This document shows, one piece after another, positions 1 through 8,209 of a DNA stretch of 64,000 nucleotides. The stretch's first letter is position 1, and each line of letters starts with the position of its first letter. The stretch covers positions 1 through 64,000 of the forward strand of contig NZ_JAIRAU010000039.1 in NCBI RefSeq assembly GCF_020073745.1, written 5' to 3'. Below the pieces are notes generated by a model that ran no database searches, was not told where the DNA came from, and was given only the letters and a program-made list of their open reading frames with translations. Source of the DNA: Nannocystis pusilla. Lineage in GTDB: Bacteria; Myxococcota_A; Polyangia; Nannocystales; Nannocystaceae. Position numbers and translations under genes: made by a program.

Positions 1-521
1 CACAGCGTGAACACGCGCTCGACCGCCTGCGGGTAGGCGCTCGCGTAGGTCACGTGCGTCGGCACCTCGCGCACGCGGCCGGTCTGCAGCGCGTCGTGCA
101 CCGGCGGCAAGTGATACGCGAGCGCGTCCCAGCCCCACGACTCGAGCGACAGCGCGGCCAGCGACGCCAGCGCGACCGCGACCGCGCCCGCGACGGCCGC
201 GAGCGCCCACGGCCCCTGCACGGCGGTCACGCTCGCGCGCGCCAGCGCGGCCAGATCGGCCGCCGCCGCGCGCAGGCCCGCTCGCCGCGTCACCGCCGCC
301 GCGAACACCAGGCAACCGACCAGCGCCACCGGGCCCGTCAGCCACCCGAGCGCCCCGAGCAGCTCGACGAGCCCGAGCGCCGCCGCGAGCGCGATCGTCA
401 GGCCGAGGCACAGCCGCTCGCGCAGCGGGCCCCGCTCCGGCAGCAACATGGCCGCGAGGACATGTCCTCCGAGCCACAGAGCCGCGCCCCCGAGGGGCAG
501 CCAGCCGACCACGGGCGGCAC
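1..521 (-). CDS. partial polytopic membrane protein (possible membrane glycosyltransferase)
   Basis: This frame reads without a stop from a GTG at 521 to the window edge, so only the N-terminal 173 residues are seen. Four hydrophobic stretches lie near residues 3-26, 40-60, 66-80 and 103-122. They are followed by a soluble segment containing WGWDALAYHLPPVHDAL, which resembles the first external loop of polytopic dolichol-phosphate-sugar type transferases, where an early Asp is catalytic. The gene starts 11 bases beyond the stop of the family 2 glycosyltransferase and is probably co-transcribed with it, suggesting a shared role in a cell-surface polysaccharide. A GGACATGTCC palindrome lies inside the first hydrophobic region (458-467). 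The family assignment is inference, and the start could be a different GTG. Confidence 0.55.
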   Translation of the reverse strand, partial: MPPVVGWLPLGGAALWLGGHVLAAMLLPERGPLRERLCLGLTIALAAALGLVELLGALGWLTGPVALVGCLVFAAAVTRRAGLRAAAADLAALARASVTAVQGPWALAAVAGAVAVALASLAALSLESWGWDALAYHLPPVHDALQTGRVREVPTHVTYASAYPQAVERVFTL

Positions 522-531
522 GGCGCCCCCG

Positions 532-1935
532 TCACCGCGTCAGCCACCGGCCGTTGCGCACCGTGACCAGCGACCAGGGGTAGATCCACTGCAGGCACAG
601 GAACGCGAAGAACGCGTAGCCGACCCCGTACAGGAAGTCGGTGCTGCGCTCGGAGCGGAGCGTGTAGAGCGACTGCACCAGCGCGAACACCGAGATGGTC
701 GCGATCAGGCGGAGGATGTCGAGCGGCGCCGCCAGCAGGTGCGTCACCGTCAGCGCGACCGCGAGGCACGCGAGCGGGACCTGCCCGAGCTCGAGCAGGA
801 TGTCGATCGTCGGCCACACGCGATCCTCGCCGCGCCAGCGGGTCGCCAGCACCGGCAGCAGCGTCAGCCCCTCGCGCAGGTTGCCCCGCTCCCACCGCAG
901 GTACATCCGCGTCAGCCCGGCGTAGTGCGTCGGCACCAGCGTGTGGACGATCGCCGTAGATTGATAGACCGTGCGGTGGCCGCTGCGCAGCAACCAGGTC
1001 GTCAGCGCCCGATCCTCGCCGATCGTGCACGGCTCGCCGAGGAACGTCTGCGTCGCCCAGCGGTCGAGCACCGCCAGCACCGCCGATCGGCGATAGGCCG
1101 TGAGCGCCCCGGGGCAGCACAGCACCGCGCCGAAGCGCGACTGCGCGGCCCGCCCGAGGTCGAACGCGAGGAAGAACCGGATCGCCAGCAGGCGGGTGAT
1201 GAGTCCGCTGTAGCGGTTGAGCACCAGCACTTTGCCGGCGACGGCGGCGACCCTCGCGTCGGCCAGCAGCGGCGCGACGATCTGGCGCAGCGCGTCGGGG
1301 TCGAGGCGCGAGTCGGAGTCGACGGTGACGACGACCTCGCCCGTCGCCGCCGAGAACCCCGCGCGCAGGGCCTCGCGCTTGCCGCCGTTCTTCGGCATCC
1401 GGATCGCGCGGACCACGTCCGGGTGCTCGCTGGCGATCCGTTGGATGTGCGTCCAGGTGTCGTCGGTCGAGCCGTCGTCGATCGCGAGGATCTCGAGCCG
1501 GTCGCGCGGGTAGTCGCCGACGAGGATCGATCCGAGCGCCACCCCCACCATCGGCCCCTCGTTGTACGCCGGCACGACCACCGTGCAGCGCGGCAGGCCC
1601 TCCTGCCGCGCCGGCGTCGGCCGGTACAGCAGCGAGAACGCCAGGGTCAGCGCCGCGTGGCCGAGCAGCAGCGCCGCGCTGGCGACGAGCACGCTGCGCA
1701 GCGCCGGCAGGGCCACCAGCTCGTCGAACTCGACGAGGAAGGGCGACAGCCCGTAGTGCAGCGGCACGGCGATGAGGCCGGCGAGCGCGCACACGATGGC
1801 CAGCTTCAGCAGCGGATCGACCGGCCCCGGCCGCCCGCGCCCCGCCTCGGGCATGGACCGGCCGAGGAGCGACTGCAGCCGCGCCGTCACCTGATTGCGG
1901 GCCGGGTTCGGCCGTCGCGTCAATTGGCGATGCAT
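532..1935 (-). CDS. family 2 processive-type membrane glycosyltransferase
   Basis: The 467-residue protein has two N-terminal membrane segments (about 42-60 and 82-102), a cytoplasmic GT-A domain and three or four C-terminal helices. Visible GT2 signatures are AIDDGSTDD (Asp153/154), the metal-binding DSD (206-208), GED (306-308, catalytic base) and LRWERG (346-351) in the place of the Q/RxxRW motif of NodC, PgaC and hyaluronan synthases. It should use a UDP-sugar to extend a polymer at the inner membrane; the sugar cannot be told. The ATG at 1935 was chosen because GGAG lies nine bases upstream; an upstream ATG at 2013 lacks such a site. The downstream membrane-protein gene follows closely, suggesting a small surface-polysaccharide unit. 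Confidence 0.85.
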   Translation of the reverse strand: MHRQLTRRPNPARNQVTARLQSLLGRSMPEAGRGRPGPVDPLLKLAIVCALAGLIAVPLHYGLSPFLVEFDELVALPALRSVLVASAALLLGHAALTLAFSLLYRPTPARQEGLPRCTVVVPAYNEGPMVGVALGSILVGDYPRDRLEILAIDDGSTDDTWTHIQRIASEHPDVVRAIRMPKNGGKREALRAGFSAATGEVVVTVDSDSRLDPDALRQIVAPLLADARVAAVAGKVLVLNRYSGLITRLLAIRFFLAFDLGRAAQSRFGAVLCCPGALTAYRRSAVLAVLDRWATQTFLGEPCTIGEDRALTTWLLRSGHRTVYQSTAIVHTLVPTHYAGLTRMYLRWERGNLREGLTLLPVLATRWRGEDRVWPTIDILLELGQVPLACLAVALTVTHLLAAPLDILRLIATISVFALVQSLYTLRSERSTDFLYGVGYAFFAFLCLQWIYPWSLVTVRNGRWLTR

Positions 1936-2897
1936 CGATGAAAACTCCGTCTTGGAATGCGAATGCACGGATGTGCGTTGAATGCTGCGTCCGAAATGCG
2001 CGGCGCACGCCACGAGGCGCGCAACACGCGCATTAGCCGAACACGGTCGCTCGGCCGCTGAAACGCCGTACTGACCGCTTTACAAGGCGATTCCTTCTTT
2101 CGCGAAAGAATTCGCGGCGATGATATGTCGCAACACTGCGATCATTCATCGCAATCACCACGGCGAATGCGCCATCGACCGGACCGAGCCATTACAGCCG
2201 CGAAAGAAACCCGGAATTCGAGCAAATGCGCGCCCGGCGGCATGATGCGATGAATGTCTTGTCGGCTCCCGGGCTCGTCCCCATGACGTCGATTTCGTCG
2301 ACTTTCTACAATCAGCGAATCGCCATTCCCCGTATTGAGGTCATCGAAGCCGTATGCCCCGATCGCGCTTCAGGCCCCGCGATCGCTGAACACAGGGGTT
2401 TGCCCCCAATCCCAGGAATGCGAGGAGTCGCGCGACATCCCCTCGCATTCACCCGGACGCCTGTACGAGTCCGAGAAGCGCGACGGCCCGCAGCCATCGT
2501 CGCGTCACGATCGAGCGCCGGCTACGCCCCCCAGAGGTCCGTCCGAGGGATGGCCGGCCCCGGCCGTCCCTCGGGCGGAGTGCACCTGCTCGAAGAGACA
2601 GCCACCAACGAAGCCCGCGACCGGCGATCGGGCCACCCACGAGTGGGCCGTGCCAGCGGTCGGGGATGCGGTCCTCCGACCATCCGCAGCGAGATGGGCC
2701 CGACGAAGGAGGGTCCATCCGCGAGGACTGGGCGGAGGACCGCATCCCCGACCGCTAGCGAGGCGCATTCGGCAGTTCGCGAAGCGAGCACGCCCATGAA
2801 CCTGCCCTCCCGAACCTGCCCTCCCGAACATGCCCGCACAGACAGCCCTCCGCGCGCCCTCGCAATGATGCTGATGTAGTCGCGCGTCGCTGCGCGC
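1936..2897. other. intergenic region, AT-richer half plus repeat-rich half
   Basis: About 960 bases without a convincing gene. The part from about 2040 to 2360 is distinctly richer in A and T than the rest of the window and probably holds the promoter of the glycosyltransferase gene on the minus strand. It contains a 16-base perfect palindrome (2095-2110, TTCTTTCGCGAAAGAA). The part from 2500 to 2850 is GC-rich and holds a long inverted repeat (listed separately) and tandem CCTGCCCTCCCGAA units at 2802-2830. Open frames here have no family resemblance and look like chance products of high GC. Confidence 0.6.
2655..2756. repeat. 24-base perfect inverted repeat with 54-base loop
   Basis: The arms 2655-2678 and 2733-2756 are exact reverse complements over 24 bases, starting AGCGGTCGGGGATGCGG. 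The loop is 54 bases and has no coding capacity. It lies downstream of mqnE (minus strand), so a transcript would form a strong hairpin. It could serve as a terminator, an RNA-stabilising 3' structure, or a REP/BIME- or MITE-like element. No oligo-T run follows. Confidence 0.75.
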
Positions 2898-4160
2898 TCA
2901 GCTCACCACGGGCAGCTGCACGCGGCCGGCGTGGCCCGAGAACGGCACGCTCGCGTCCATCCGGATCTCCGGCAGCGGCGCCCCGTCGTCGACCCATCGC
3001 ACCCCGTAGAGCGTGTCGCGCTCGACCGCCACGCGCCCGGCCTCGCGGATCAGGCGCACCAGCTCCGCGCGGGCCAGCGCCATCGGCGTGTCGGCGCCGG
3101 CCATGTGGTAGATCTTCTCCTCCTGCACCGTCCCGTCGACGTCGTCGACGCCGAAGCTCAGCGCGATCTGGGCCGTCTTGACCCCGATCATCACCCAGTA
3201 CGCCTTGATGTGCGGGATGTTGTGCAGCATCAGCCGGCCGACCGCGTACGTGCGCAGGTCGTCGACGCCGGTCGGCTCGGGCAGCTTGCGGAAGTCGTTG
3301 TGCTCGTTGTGGAACGCCAGCGGGATGAAGGTCTGGAACCCGCCGGTCTCGGCCTGCAGCTCGCGCAGCGCCAGCATGTGCTCGACCCGCTCCTCGAGCG
3401 TCTCGACCGTCCCGTACAGCATCGTGCAGTTGGTGCGCAGGCCGAGGCGGTGGGCCGTGCGATGGACCTCGAGCCACTGCTGCGCGTCGGCCTTGTCGCG
3501 GCAGATCTTGCGACGCACGCGATCGGCGAAGATCTCGGCCCCGCCGCCCGGCATGCTGCCGAGGCCGGCCTCGATCAGCGCGCGCAGCACCTGCTCGTAG
3601 GTCATCCCGTACTTCTCGGCGAAGTAGTGGATCTCGACCGCCGTGTACGCCTTCAGGTGCACGTCCGGGCGCAGATCCTTCAGGCCGCGCAGGATGTCGG
3701 TGTAGTACGAGAACGGCACCCCCGGGTGGAGGCCGTTGACCAGGTGGACCTCGGTGATCGGCTGGTGCGCGCGCTCGATCAGCTTCTGCCGCACCTGCTC
3801 GACCGTCATCGTGTACGCCTGCGGCATGTCCGGGGTCAGCCGCGCGAACGAGCAGAACTTGCAGTCCGCCTCGCACACGTTGGTCGGGTTGATGTGCAGG
3901 TTGACGTTGAAGTAGGTGCGGTCGCCGTGCAGGCGCTCGCGGACCTCGTTGGCCAGCGCGCCGAGGGCCAGCAGGTCGCGGTGGCGGTACAGCGCCACCC
4001 CGTCGTCGCGGTCGAGCGGCTCGCCGGCGCGGACCTTGGCGGCGATCGCGGCGAAGCTGCGCTCGCCCGCGTGCACGGCGGGCGCGGACGGACCGGCCTG
4101 GGGCGCGTCGGCGCGGGCATCGAGGTCGGCGGCGGACGGACGGGCGGCGGGATCGCTCAT
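2898..4160 (-). CDS. mqnE: aminofutalosine synthase (radical SAM), menaquinone biosynthesis
   Basis: A 420-residue radical SAM enzyme. The [4Fe-4S] ligands are in CEADCKFC (Cys96, Cys100, Cys103). The following regions (HLVNGLHPG, SMPGGGAEIF, TNCTMLYGT, GFQTFIPLAFHN and the C-terminal IALSFGVDDVDGT) are typical of MqnE. In the futalosine pathway the enzyme joins 3-[(1-carboxyvinyl)oxy]benzoate to a SAM-derived adenosyl radical to give 6-amino-6-deoxyfutalosine. Its start overlaps the stop of the preceding gene by ATGA, and it is the last gene of an operon of late quinone genes (UbiX, UbiE, polyprenyl synthase). The N-terminal 35 residues are Ala/Asp-rich and look dispensable. The assignment is firm, although MqnC is a close relative. 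Confidence 0.92.
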   Translation of the reverse strand: MSDPAARPSAADLDARADAPQAGPSAPAVHAGERSFAAIAAKVRAGEPLDRDDGVALYRHRDLLALGALANEVRERLHGDRTYFNVNLHINPTNVCEADCKFCSFARLTPDMPQAYTMTVEQVRQKLIERAHQPITEVHLVNGLHPGVPFSYYTDILRGLKDLRPDVHLKAYTAVEIHYFAEKYGMTYEQVLRALIEAGLGSMPGGGAEIFADRVRRKICRDKADAQQWLEVHRTAHRLGLRTNCTMLYGTVETLEERVEHMLALRELQAETGGFQTFIPLAFHNEHNDFRKLPEPTGVDDLRTYAVGRLMLHNIPHIKAYWVMIGVKTAQIALSFGVDDVDGTVQEEKIYHMAGADTPMALARAELVRLIREAGRVAVERDTLYGVRWVDDGAPLPEIRMDASVPFSGHAGRVQLPVVS

Positions 4161-4978
4161 GGCAATGTCTCCGAGGTCATGTCGTGAAGGACAGGTTCAA
4201 GCCCGGCCCGCTCGATCAGCGCGGCCAGGCCGGCGGGCGTCGCCTCGTCGGGGCGGGGTACGCCCGCCAGCGGCAGCTTGCGCGCGGCCGCCAGCGGCCC
4301 CGCCAGCGTGTCCGCGCCGAAGCCGAGCGCGACCTGGGCCAGGCGGATGCCGAGCAGGTCGTGCCGCGCCTCGACGCGGACCCGGCCCGGCAGCGCCAGC
4401 CGGGCGGCCGCGATCAGGTGCAGGCGCAGCAGCCCGCCCGCGCGGGCGCAGTACGGCGCGAGCGACAGGCCATCGGGAGCGGCCGCCGCCAGCCGGACCA
4501 GGTACGCGAAGTACGCGTCGAGCCGCGCGCGATCGACCTGCAGCACCACGCGATCGCCGGGCCGCAGCGCCTCCGGATCGGGCCACCCCGGATCGCCGGC
4601 CGCGCCGTCGCGCTCGGCGTTCGAGGCTGGCCCTTGAGGCATGTCGCCGGGGGCCTGCCCGTCGCGACCGGTCCCCGAGGACATGTCGCCCGCGCCCTGC
4701 CCCTTCGCACCGGTCGCGTCGGTCATGTCCCGCGAGACCTGGCCCGATCGACCTGTCGCCGCCGCCATGGCTGCCGAGACATGTCCGTCGGACCATCCAG
4801 GAAGATCGACCAGCGGCGGCGCGTCCGCGCGCAGCAGCGCCGCGACGGCCGGGGCCGCGTGGACGGGCGCGCCGCGGACCAGCACGCGGCGGCCGAATTG
4901 GGCGGCGCGGGTGGCCTGGGCGCGGGCGCCGGCCTCGGCCGGCAGATCGAACAGGCGCGCGAGCTCGGCGGGCGTCAT
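4157..4978 (-). CDS. MqnE-like C-terminal-domain protein of unknown role in menaquinone operon
   Basis: The product is 273 residues. Its C-terminal half contains LLGIRLAQVALGFGADTLAGP, close to the last segment of MqnE/MqnC proteins (compare IALSFGVDDVDGT in the neighbouring mqnE), but there is no CxxxCxxC cluster, so it is not a radical SAM enzyme. Residues about 65-130 are a low-complexity insertion with repeated GQxxxDM and TG units, encoded by tandem copies of a CATGTC-type repeat. The flanks, ATRAAQFGRRVLVRGAPVHA and DRVVLQVDRARLDAYFAYL, look like a folded protein. It overlaps ubiX upstream and mqnE downstream by ATGA, so a role in quinone synthesis is likely but undefined. Confidence 0.7.
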   Translation of the reverse strand: MTPAELARLFDLPAEAGARAQATRAAQFGRRVLVRGAPVHAAPAVAALLRADAPPLVDLPGWSDGHVSAAMAAATGRSGQVSRDMTDATGAKGQGAGDMSSGTGRDGQAPGDMPQGPASNAERDGAAGDPGWPDPEALRPGDRVVLQVDRARLDAYFAYLVRLAAAAPDGLSLAPYCARAGGLLRLHLIAAARLALPGRVRVEARHDLLGIRLAQVALGFGADTLAGPLAAARKLPLAGVPRPDEATPAGLAALIERAGLEPVLHDMTSETLP

Positions 4979-5868
4979 GGGGCCTCCGGAGCGCCCCAGC
5001 GGCGCGTCAGCGCGACGCGGAGTCCGACGTGGTCGAGGGCGCGGGCGACCACGGTGTCGACGGCGTCGTCCAGCGTGCGGACGGCGCCGTAGAAGGACGG
5101 AACGGCCGGCAAGATGACCGCGCCGGCCTCGGTCGCGGCGACCATGTTGCGCAGGTGCACGAGGCTCAGCGGGGTCTCGCGCACGACCAGCACCAGCCGG
5201 CGCCGCTCCTTGAGCGCGACCTCGCAGGCGCGCGCCGCCAGGTCGTCGCCGCCGCCGTGGGCGACCCGGCTGAGCGCGCTCATCGAGCACGGCATCACCA
5301 GCACCGCGTCGGGCGCGTTGCTGCCGGACGCGAACGGGGCCGAGAAGTCGCCGCGGTCCCAGCGGCGCAGCCCGGCCACCGGCGGGGCCGCCGACCCGAC
5401 CTCGCCCGCCGCGACCCTCGGTCCGCTCGGCGGGCGTCCGTCACGCCCCGCGATCACGCCCGAGCCGAAGAACTCCGTGGGCGGACTCGTCCGCGGCCTT
5501 GGCCCGCGCGGACCCGGCGCTCCGCTCCGCGACCGCCGCGTCGAGCTGCCCGTCGGCTCGCCCGCGCCGTGCGCCGGCCCGACCTCCGTCGACTCGCCCG
5601 CCCCGCTCGCGCCGTGCACCGGCTCGACCCCCGTCGACTCGCCCGACTCCGCCGACTCCCAGCCGGCCACGATCTCGTCCGGCATCGGCTCGCCGAGCTC
5701 GGTCTGCCACACCTGCGGCGCCGTGGCCGACGCGACCCAGTCGACCTGCAGGTCCGATCGGGCAGGTTCGTTCGGCCATGTCCCGGCGCGCAGGTCCGCG
5801 AGGACATGCAGCGCGCGGCGGGCGTAGATCGCCCCGCTCGCGCCGGTGACCACGACCACCAGCTTCAC
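4975..5868 (-). CDS. ubiX: UbiX-type flavin prenyltransferase with large internal insertion
   Basis: The N-terminus KLVVVVTGASGAIYARRAL and the C-terminal VMPCSMSALSRVAHG, VVRETPLSLVHLRNM and AGAVILPAVPSFY are diagnostic of UbiX/MqnM. These enzymes prenylate FMN to make the cofactor of UbiD/MqnL-type decarboxylases in menaquinone synthesis. The protein is 297 residues against about 190-200 for the family. The excess is one insertion, about residues 74-160, rich in Gly, Ser, Pro and Glu with near repeats (GESTGVEPVHGA, GESTEVGPAHGA). The GTG start at 5868 overlaps the ubiE stop (GTGA), and the stop overlaps the next ATG. A UbiD partner is not in the window. Confidence 0.88.
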   Translation of the reverse strand: MKLVVVVTGASGAIYARRALHVLADLRAGTWPNEPARSDLQVDWVASATAPQVWQTELGEPMPDEIVAGWESAESGESTGVEPVHGASGAGESTEVGPAHGAGEPTGSSTRRSRSGAPGPRGPRPRTSPPTEFFGSGVIAGRDGRPPSGPRVAAGEVGSAAPPVAGLRRWDRGDFSAPFASGSNAPDAVLVMPCSMSALSRVAHGGGDDLAARACEVALKERRRLVLVVRETPLSLVHLRNMVAATEAGAVILPAVPSFYGAVRTLDDAVDTVVARALDHVGLRVALTRRWGAPEAP

Positions 5869-6698
5869 GCGCCACCTCGCGGCCGCTCGGCGCGGACGAT
5901 CCCGGCCACCCCGCCGAACAGGCGCTGCTGCCCGATCACCTGCAGCCCGACCCGATCGAGCAGCGCGCAGTAGTCCTCGATCGTCACGAACGCGCCGATG
6001 CTGCGCGGCAGGTAGAGGTAGGCCCCGAGGTTGCCGGTCGCCGCCCAGCCGACCACCGGCAGCACCGTGCGGTTGTAGCAGGCGTGGAACGCCCGCGAGA
6101 ACAGCCCGCGCGGGCGGAAGAACTCGAGCACCGTCAGCCGCCCGCCGGGGCGCAGCACGCGGAGCTGCTCGCGCGTGGCCGTCTCCAGGTCGCTGAGGTT
6201 GCGCGCCCCGAACGCGCAGAACACCGCGTCGAACGCCGCGTCGGGCTCCGGCAGCGCGTGCGCGTCCATCTCGCGGGCGACCAGCCGCTCGCGCGCCGCT
6301 CCCCGCAGCTTGGCCTCGCCGACGGCGAGCATCCCGGCGGAGAAGTCGCCGCCGACGATGTCGGCCTGCGGGTAGCGGCGGTGCAGCTCGAGCGTCGAGT
6401 CGAGCGTGCCGGCGCAGAGGTCGAGGATCCGCGCCCGCAGCGGCCCGTCCGCGGCGGCGTGCGAGCCCTCGACCACGACGCTCCCGGGCGCGACGCCGCC
6501 GCGCGACCCGTCGTCGGCGCACGACCCCGGCAGCACCTCGGCGACCGCGCTGCGGCGCCACAGCACGTCGATGCCGAGGCTCATCCACCGGTTCGCTCGG
6601 TCGTAGCCGCGGGCGATGTCGGTGAACATACCTTGCACGCGGGCGCCGTGGGCGTCGATCGCGGCCACGGTCTCGGCGAGCGGGGCGGGCTGGGTCAT
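5865..6698 (-). CDS. ubiE: UbiE/MenG demethylmenaquinone methyltransferase
   Basis: A 277-residue class I SAM-dependent methyltransferase. The opening FTDIARGYDRANRWMSLGID and the motifs ILDLCAGTLDS (SAM loop, unusual Leu-Asp for the normal Gly-Asp), GGDFSAGML, VFCAFGARNL, LRPGGRLTVLEFFRP and YLYLPRSIGAF are characteristic of UbiE/MenG/MqnG. The enzyme adds the C-methyl group of menaquinone as the last step. A stretch of about 25 residues before motif I (CADDGSRGG to AADGPLRA) is longer than usual. It overlaps the UbiX gene by GTGA and is preceded by a repeat-filled gap of 232 bases after the polyprenyl synthase gene. Confidence 0.9.
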   Translation of the reverse strand: MTQPAPLAETVAAIDAHGARVQGMFTDIARGYDRANRWMSLGIDVLWRRSAVAEVLPGSCADDGSRGGVAPGSVVVEGSHAAADGPLRARILDLCAGTLDSTLELHRRYPQADIVGGDFSAGMLAVGEAKLRGAARERLVAREMDAHALPEPDAAFDAVFCAFGARNLSDLETATREQLRVLRPGGRLTVLEFFRPRGLFSRAFHACYNRTVLPVVGWAATGNLGAYLYLPRSIGAFVTIEDYCALLDRVGLQVIGQQRLFGGVAGIVRAERPRGGA

Positions 6699-6761
6699 CG
6701 GGTCCTCGAAGCGGTCGGGTGAGGCGTCGAACGGCTCGATCGGGCGGGTACGTCGCGCCGG

Positions 6762-6915
6762 GACATTCGGACAGGTGCGTTACGACAGGTCGGTCGGGAC
6801 AGGGTGAAGCGGACAGGTGTCTTGCGACAGGTCGGTCGGGACAGGAATGTCGGAACAGGGTGAAGCGGACAGGTGTCTTGCGACAGGGAGGAAACGACAG
6901 GAACTTTGCGACAGG
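6762..6915. repeat. tandem GGACAGG-type repeat cluster
   Basis: The gap between the polyprenyl synthase and ubiE genes is filled by about ten GACAGG units. Within it a 33-base segment (6799-6831) recurs exactly at 6855-6887, a 56-base period. A second shared unit, CGACAGGTCGGTCGGGACAGG, occurs at 6783-6803 and 6825-6845. The units are half-sites of the TGTCC/GGACA palindrome found throughout the window. On the minus-strand transcript they read CCTGTCC and could pair with neighbouring copies only weakly, because most face the same way. Confidence 0.8.
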
Positions 6916-6930
6916 CGCGCGCCGCGAGCC

Positions 6931-7950
6931 TCAACTGACCCGGCGCGACACGCTGCGGGCCAGCTCGACCAGGGCGTCGCGCGCGGACGACGGCGGCAGC
7001 TCGGCCAGCTGGGCGACCGCGGCCTCGGCGTGGGCCTCGGCCGCCCGGGCCGCCAGCTCGACCCCGGGCGAGGCGGCGACGCGGGCGACGATCGCGTCGG
7101 CCGCCTCGGCCGCGACCGGCGGGCCGTGGGCGAGCAGCTGCGCGACCGCCCGCGCGAGCCCCGGATCGCGCTCGCAGGCGAGGATCAGCGGCAGCGTCAG
7201 CTTGCCGTCGCGCAGGTCCTGGCCGTGGGTCTTGCCGGTGTCGTGGAGGGCCCCGGCGTAGTCGAGCACGTCGTCGGCGATCTGGAACGCGTAGCCGATC
7301 TCGAGCCCGTAGCGGTGCAGCGCCGCCGCGTGCTCGGGCGCCGGCAGACCGCCGAGGCTGGCGCCCCAGGCGATCAGCGCCGCGGTCTTGCGCTCGATGA
7401 CGAGGTAGTAGCGGGCCTTGTCGAGCGCCGGGTCGCCGGCGATCTCCAGCTGCGCCACCTCGCCCTCGGCCATCCGCGTGACCGCGTCGGACAGCGTCTG
7501 CACCGCCTGCAGGCGGCCCGAGTAGGCGATCGCCTGCAGCGCGCGCGCGAGGCAGAAGTCGCCGGTCAGGACCGCCATGCCGTTGCCGTACTGCAGGCGC
7601 GCGGTCGGGCGCCCGCGGCGGAATTCGCCGGCGTCGATGACGTCGTCGTGGAGCAGCGTCGCGGTGTGCAGCAGCTCGCCGACGGCCGCGACGGTGATCC
7701 GCACCGGGTCGATGAAGTTGGCCGCGCGCGCGGCCAGCAGCGTGACCAGCGGGCGGAACCGCTTGCCGCCGGCGAACGCGAGCTGACCGCCGAGCTCGGG
7801 GATGATCGCGATCGACGACTGCAGGAGCTGCTCGAGCCGGGCCTCCACCTCGACGAGCTCGCCGGCGACGAGGCCGATGGCCTGCTCGAGCGCCGTTCCT
7901 TGGGTAGCGGGCGAGGACTGCAGGGCTGCGTGCGTGGCCGGACGTGTCAT
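6931..7950 (-). CDS. trans-polyprenyl diphosphate synthase
   Basis: A 339-residue all-alpha prenyltransferase. The first Asp-rich motif LLHDDVIDAG (DDVID at 102-106) and the second IADDVLDY (226-230) bind the Mg-diphosphates, and GGKRFRP (61-67) binds isopentenyl diphosphate. It should make the long-chain (hepta- or octaprenyl) side chain of menaquinone, as in IspB, HepT and GerC3. Its place at the head of the operon with ubiE, ubiX and mqnE supports that role. Chain length cannot be predicted safely from the sequence. The first 20 residues are variable, and the start could lie slightly downstream. Confidence 0.9.
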   Translation of the reverse strand: MTRPATHAALQSSPATQGTALEQAIGLVAGELVEVEARLEQLLQSSIAIIPELGGQLAFAGGKRFRPLVTLLAARAANFIDPVRITVAAVGELLHTATLLHDDVIDAGEFRRGRPTARLQYGNGMAVLTGDFCLARALQAIAYSGRLQAVQTLSDAVTRMAEGEVAQLEIAGDPALDKARYYLVIERKTAALIAWGASLGGLPAPEHAAALHRYGLEIGYAFQIADDVLDYAGALHDTGKTHGQDLRDGKLTLPLILACERDPGLARAVAQLLAHGPPVAAEAADAIVARVAASPGVELAARAAEAHAEAAVAQLAELPPSSARDALVELARSVSRRVS

Positions 7951-8171
7951 TGGCAGGCGGCGCGGCGCGGCGCCGCAGGTGCGAGAGGATGCCAGAAACG
8001 CGCGGGCGGCTCACCTCGGCGCCGGGCCTCGAGGCGGCCATTTCCTCACGCGGGGCGCAGATCGGCCCCGTCGCCGGCGAGATTTTGCCGCGGCCCGGGG
8101 CGAAGATCCGCGCCCGTGACGCCGCGCCGCGGACGCCCGCAGGGGCGCGAGAGGCCGCCCGGCCGCCGGAA

Positions 8172-8200
8172 TTGGGAATGCGGCGCGGACGCGCTAGGTT
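8172..8200 (+). promoter_or_regulatory. candidate promoter of the HtrA-like protease gene
   Basis: TTGGGA (8172-8177) and TAGGTT (8195-8200) are spaced by 17 bases, a fair match to the -35/-10 pattern. The -10-like box ends nine bases before the ATG at 8210, so a transcript would have essentially no leader and no Shine-Dalgarno sequence is visible. Prediction only. Confidence 0.4.
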
Positions 8201-8209
8201 GTCCCGGCG

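Noticed and set aside
2226-2879. Long open frame on the plus strand in the large intergenic region
   Set aside because: Its product has no recognisable domain, mixes Arg/Ser/Pro in the way of high-GC chance frames, and runs through the inverted repeat. No ribosome-binding site is seen.
6762-6915. Direct repeats that might be a replication origin or iteron cluster
   Set aside because: No replication initiator gene or AT-rich unwinding element is nearby, and the same units occur all over the window.
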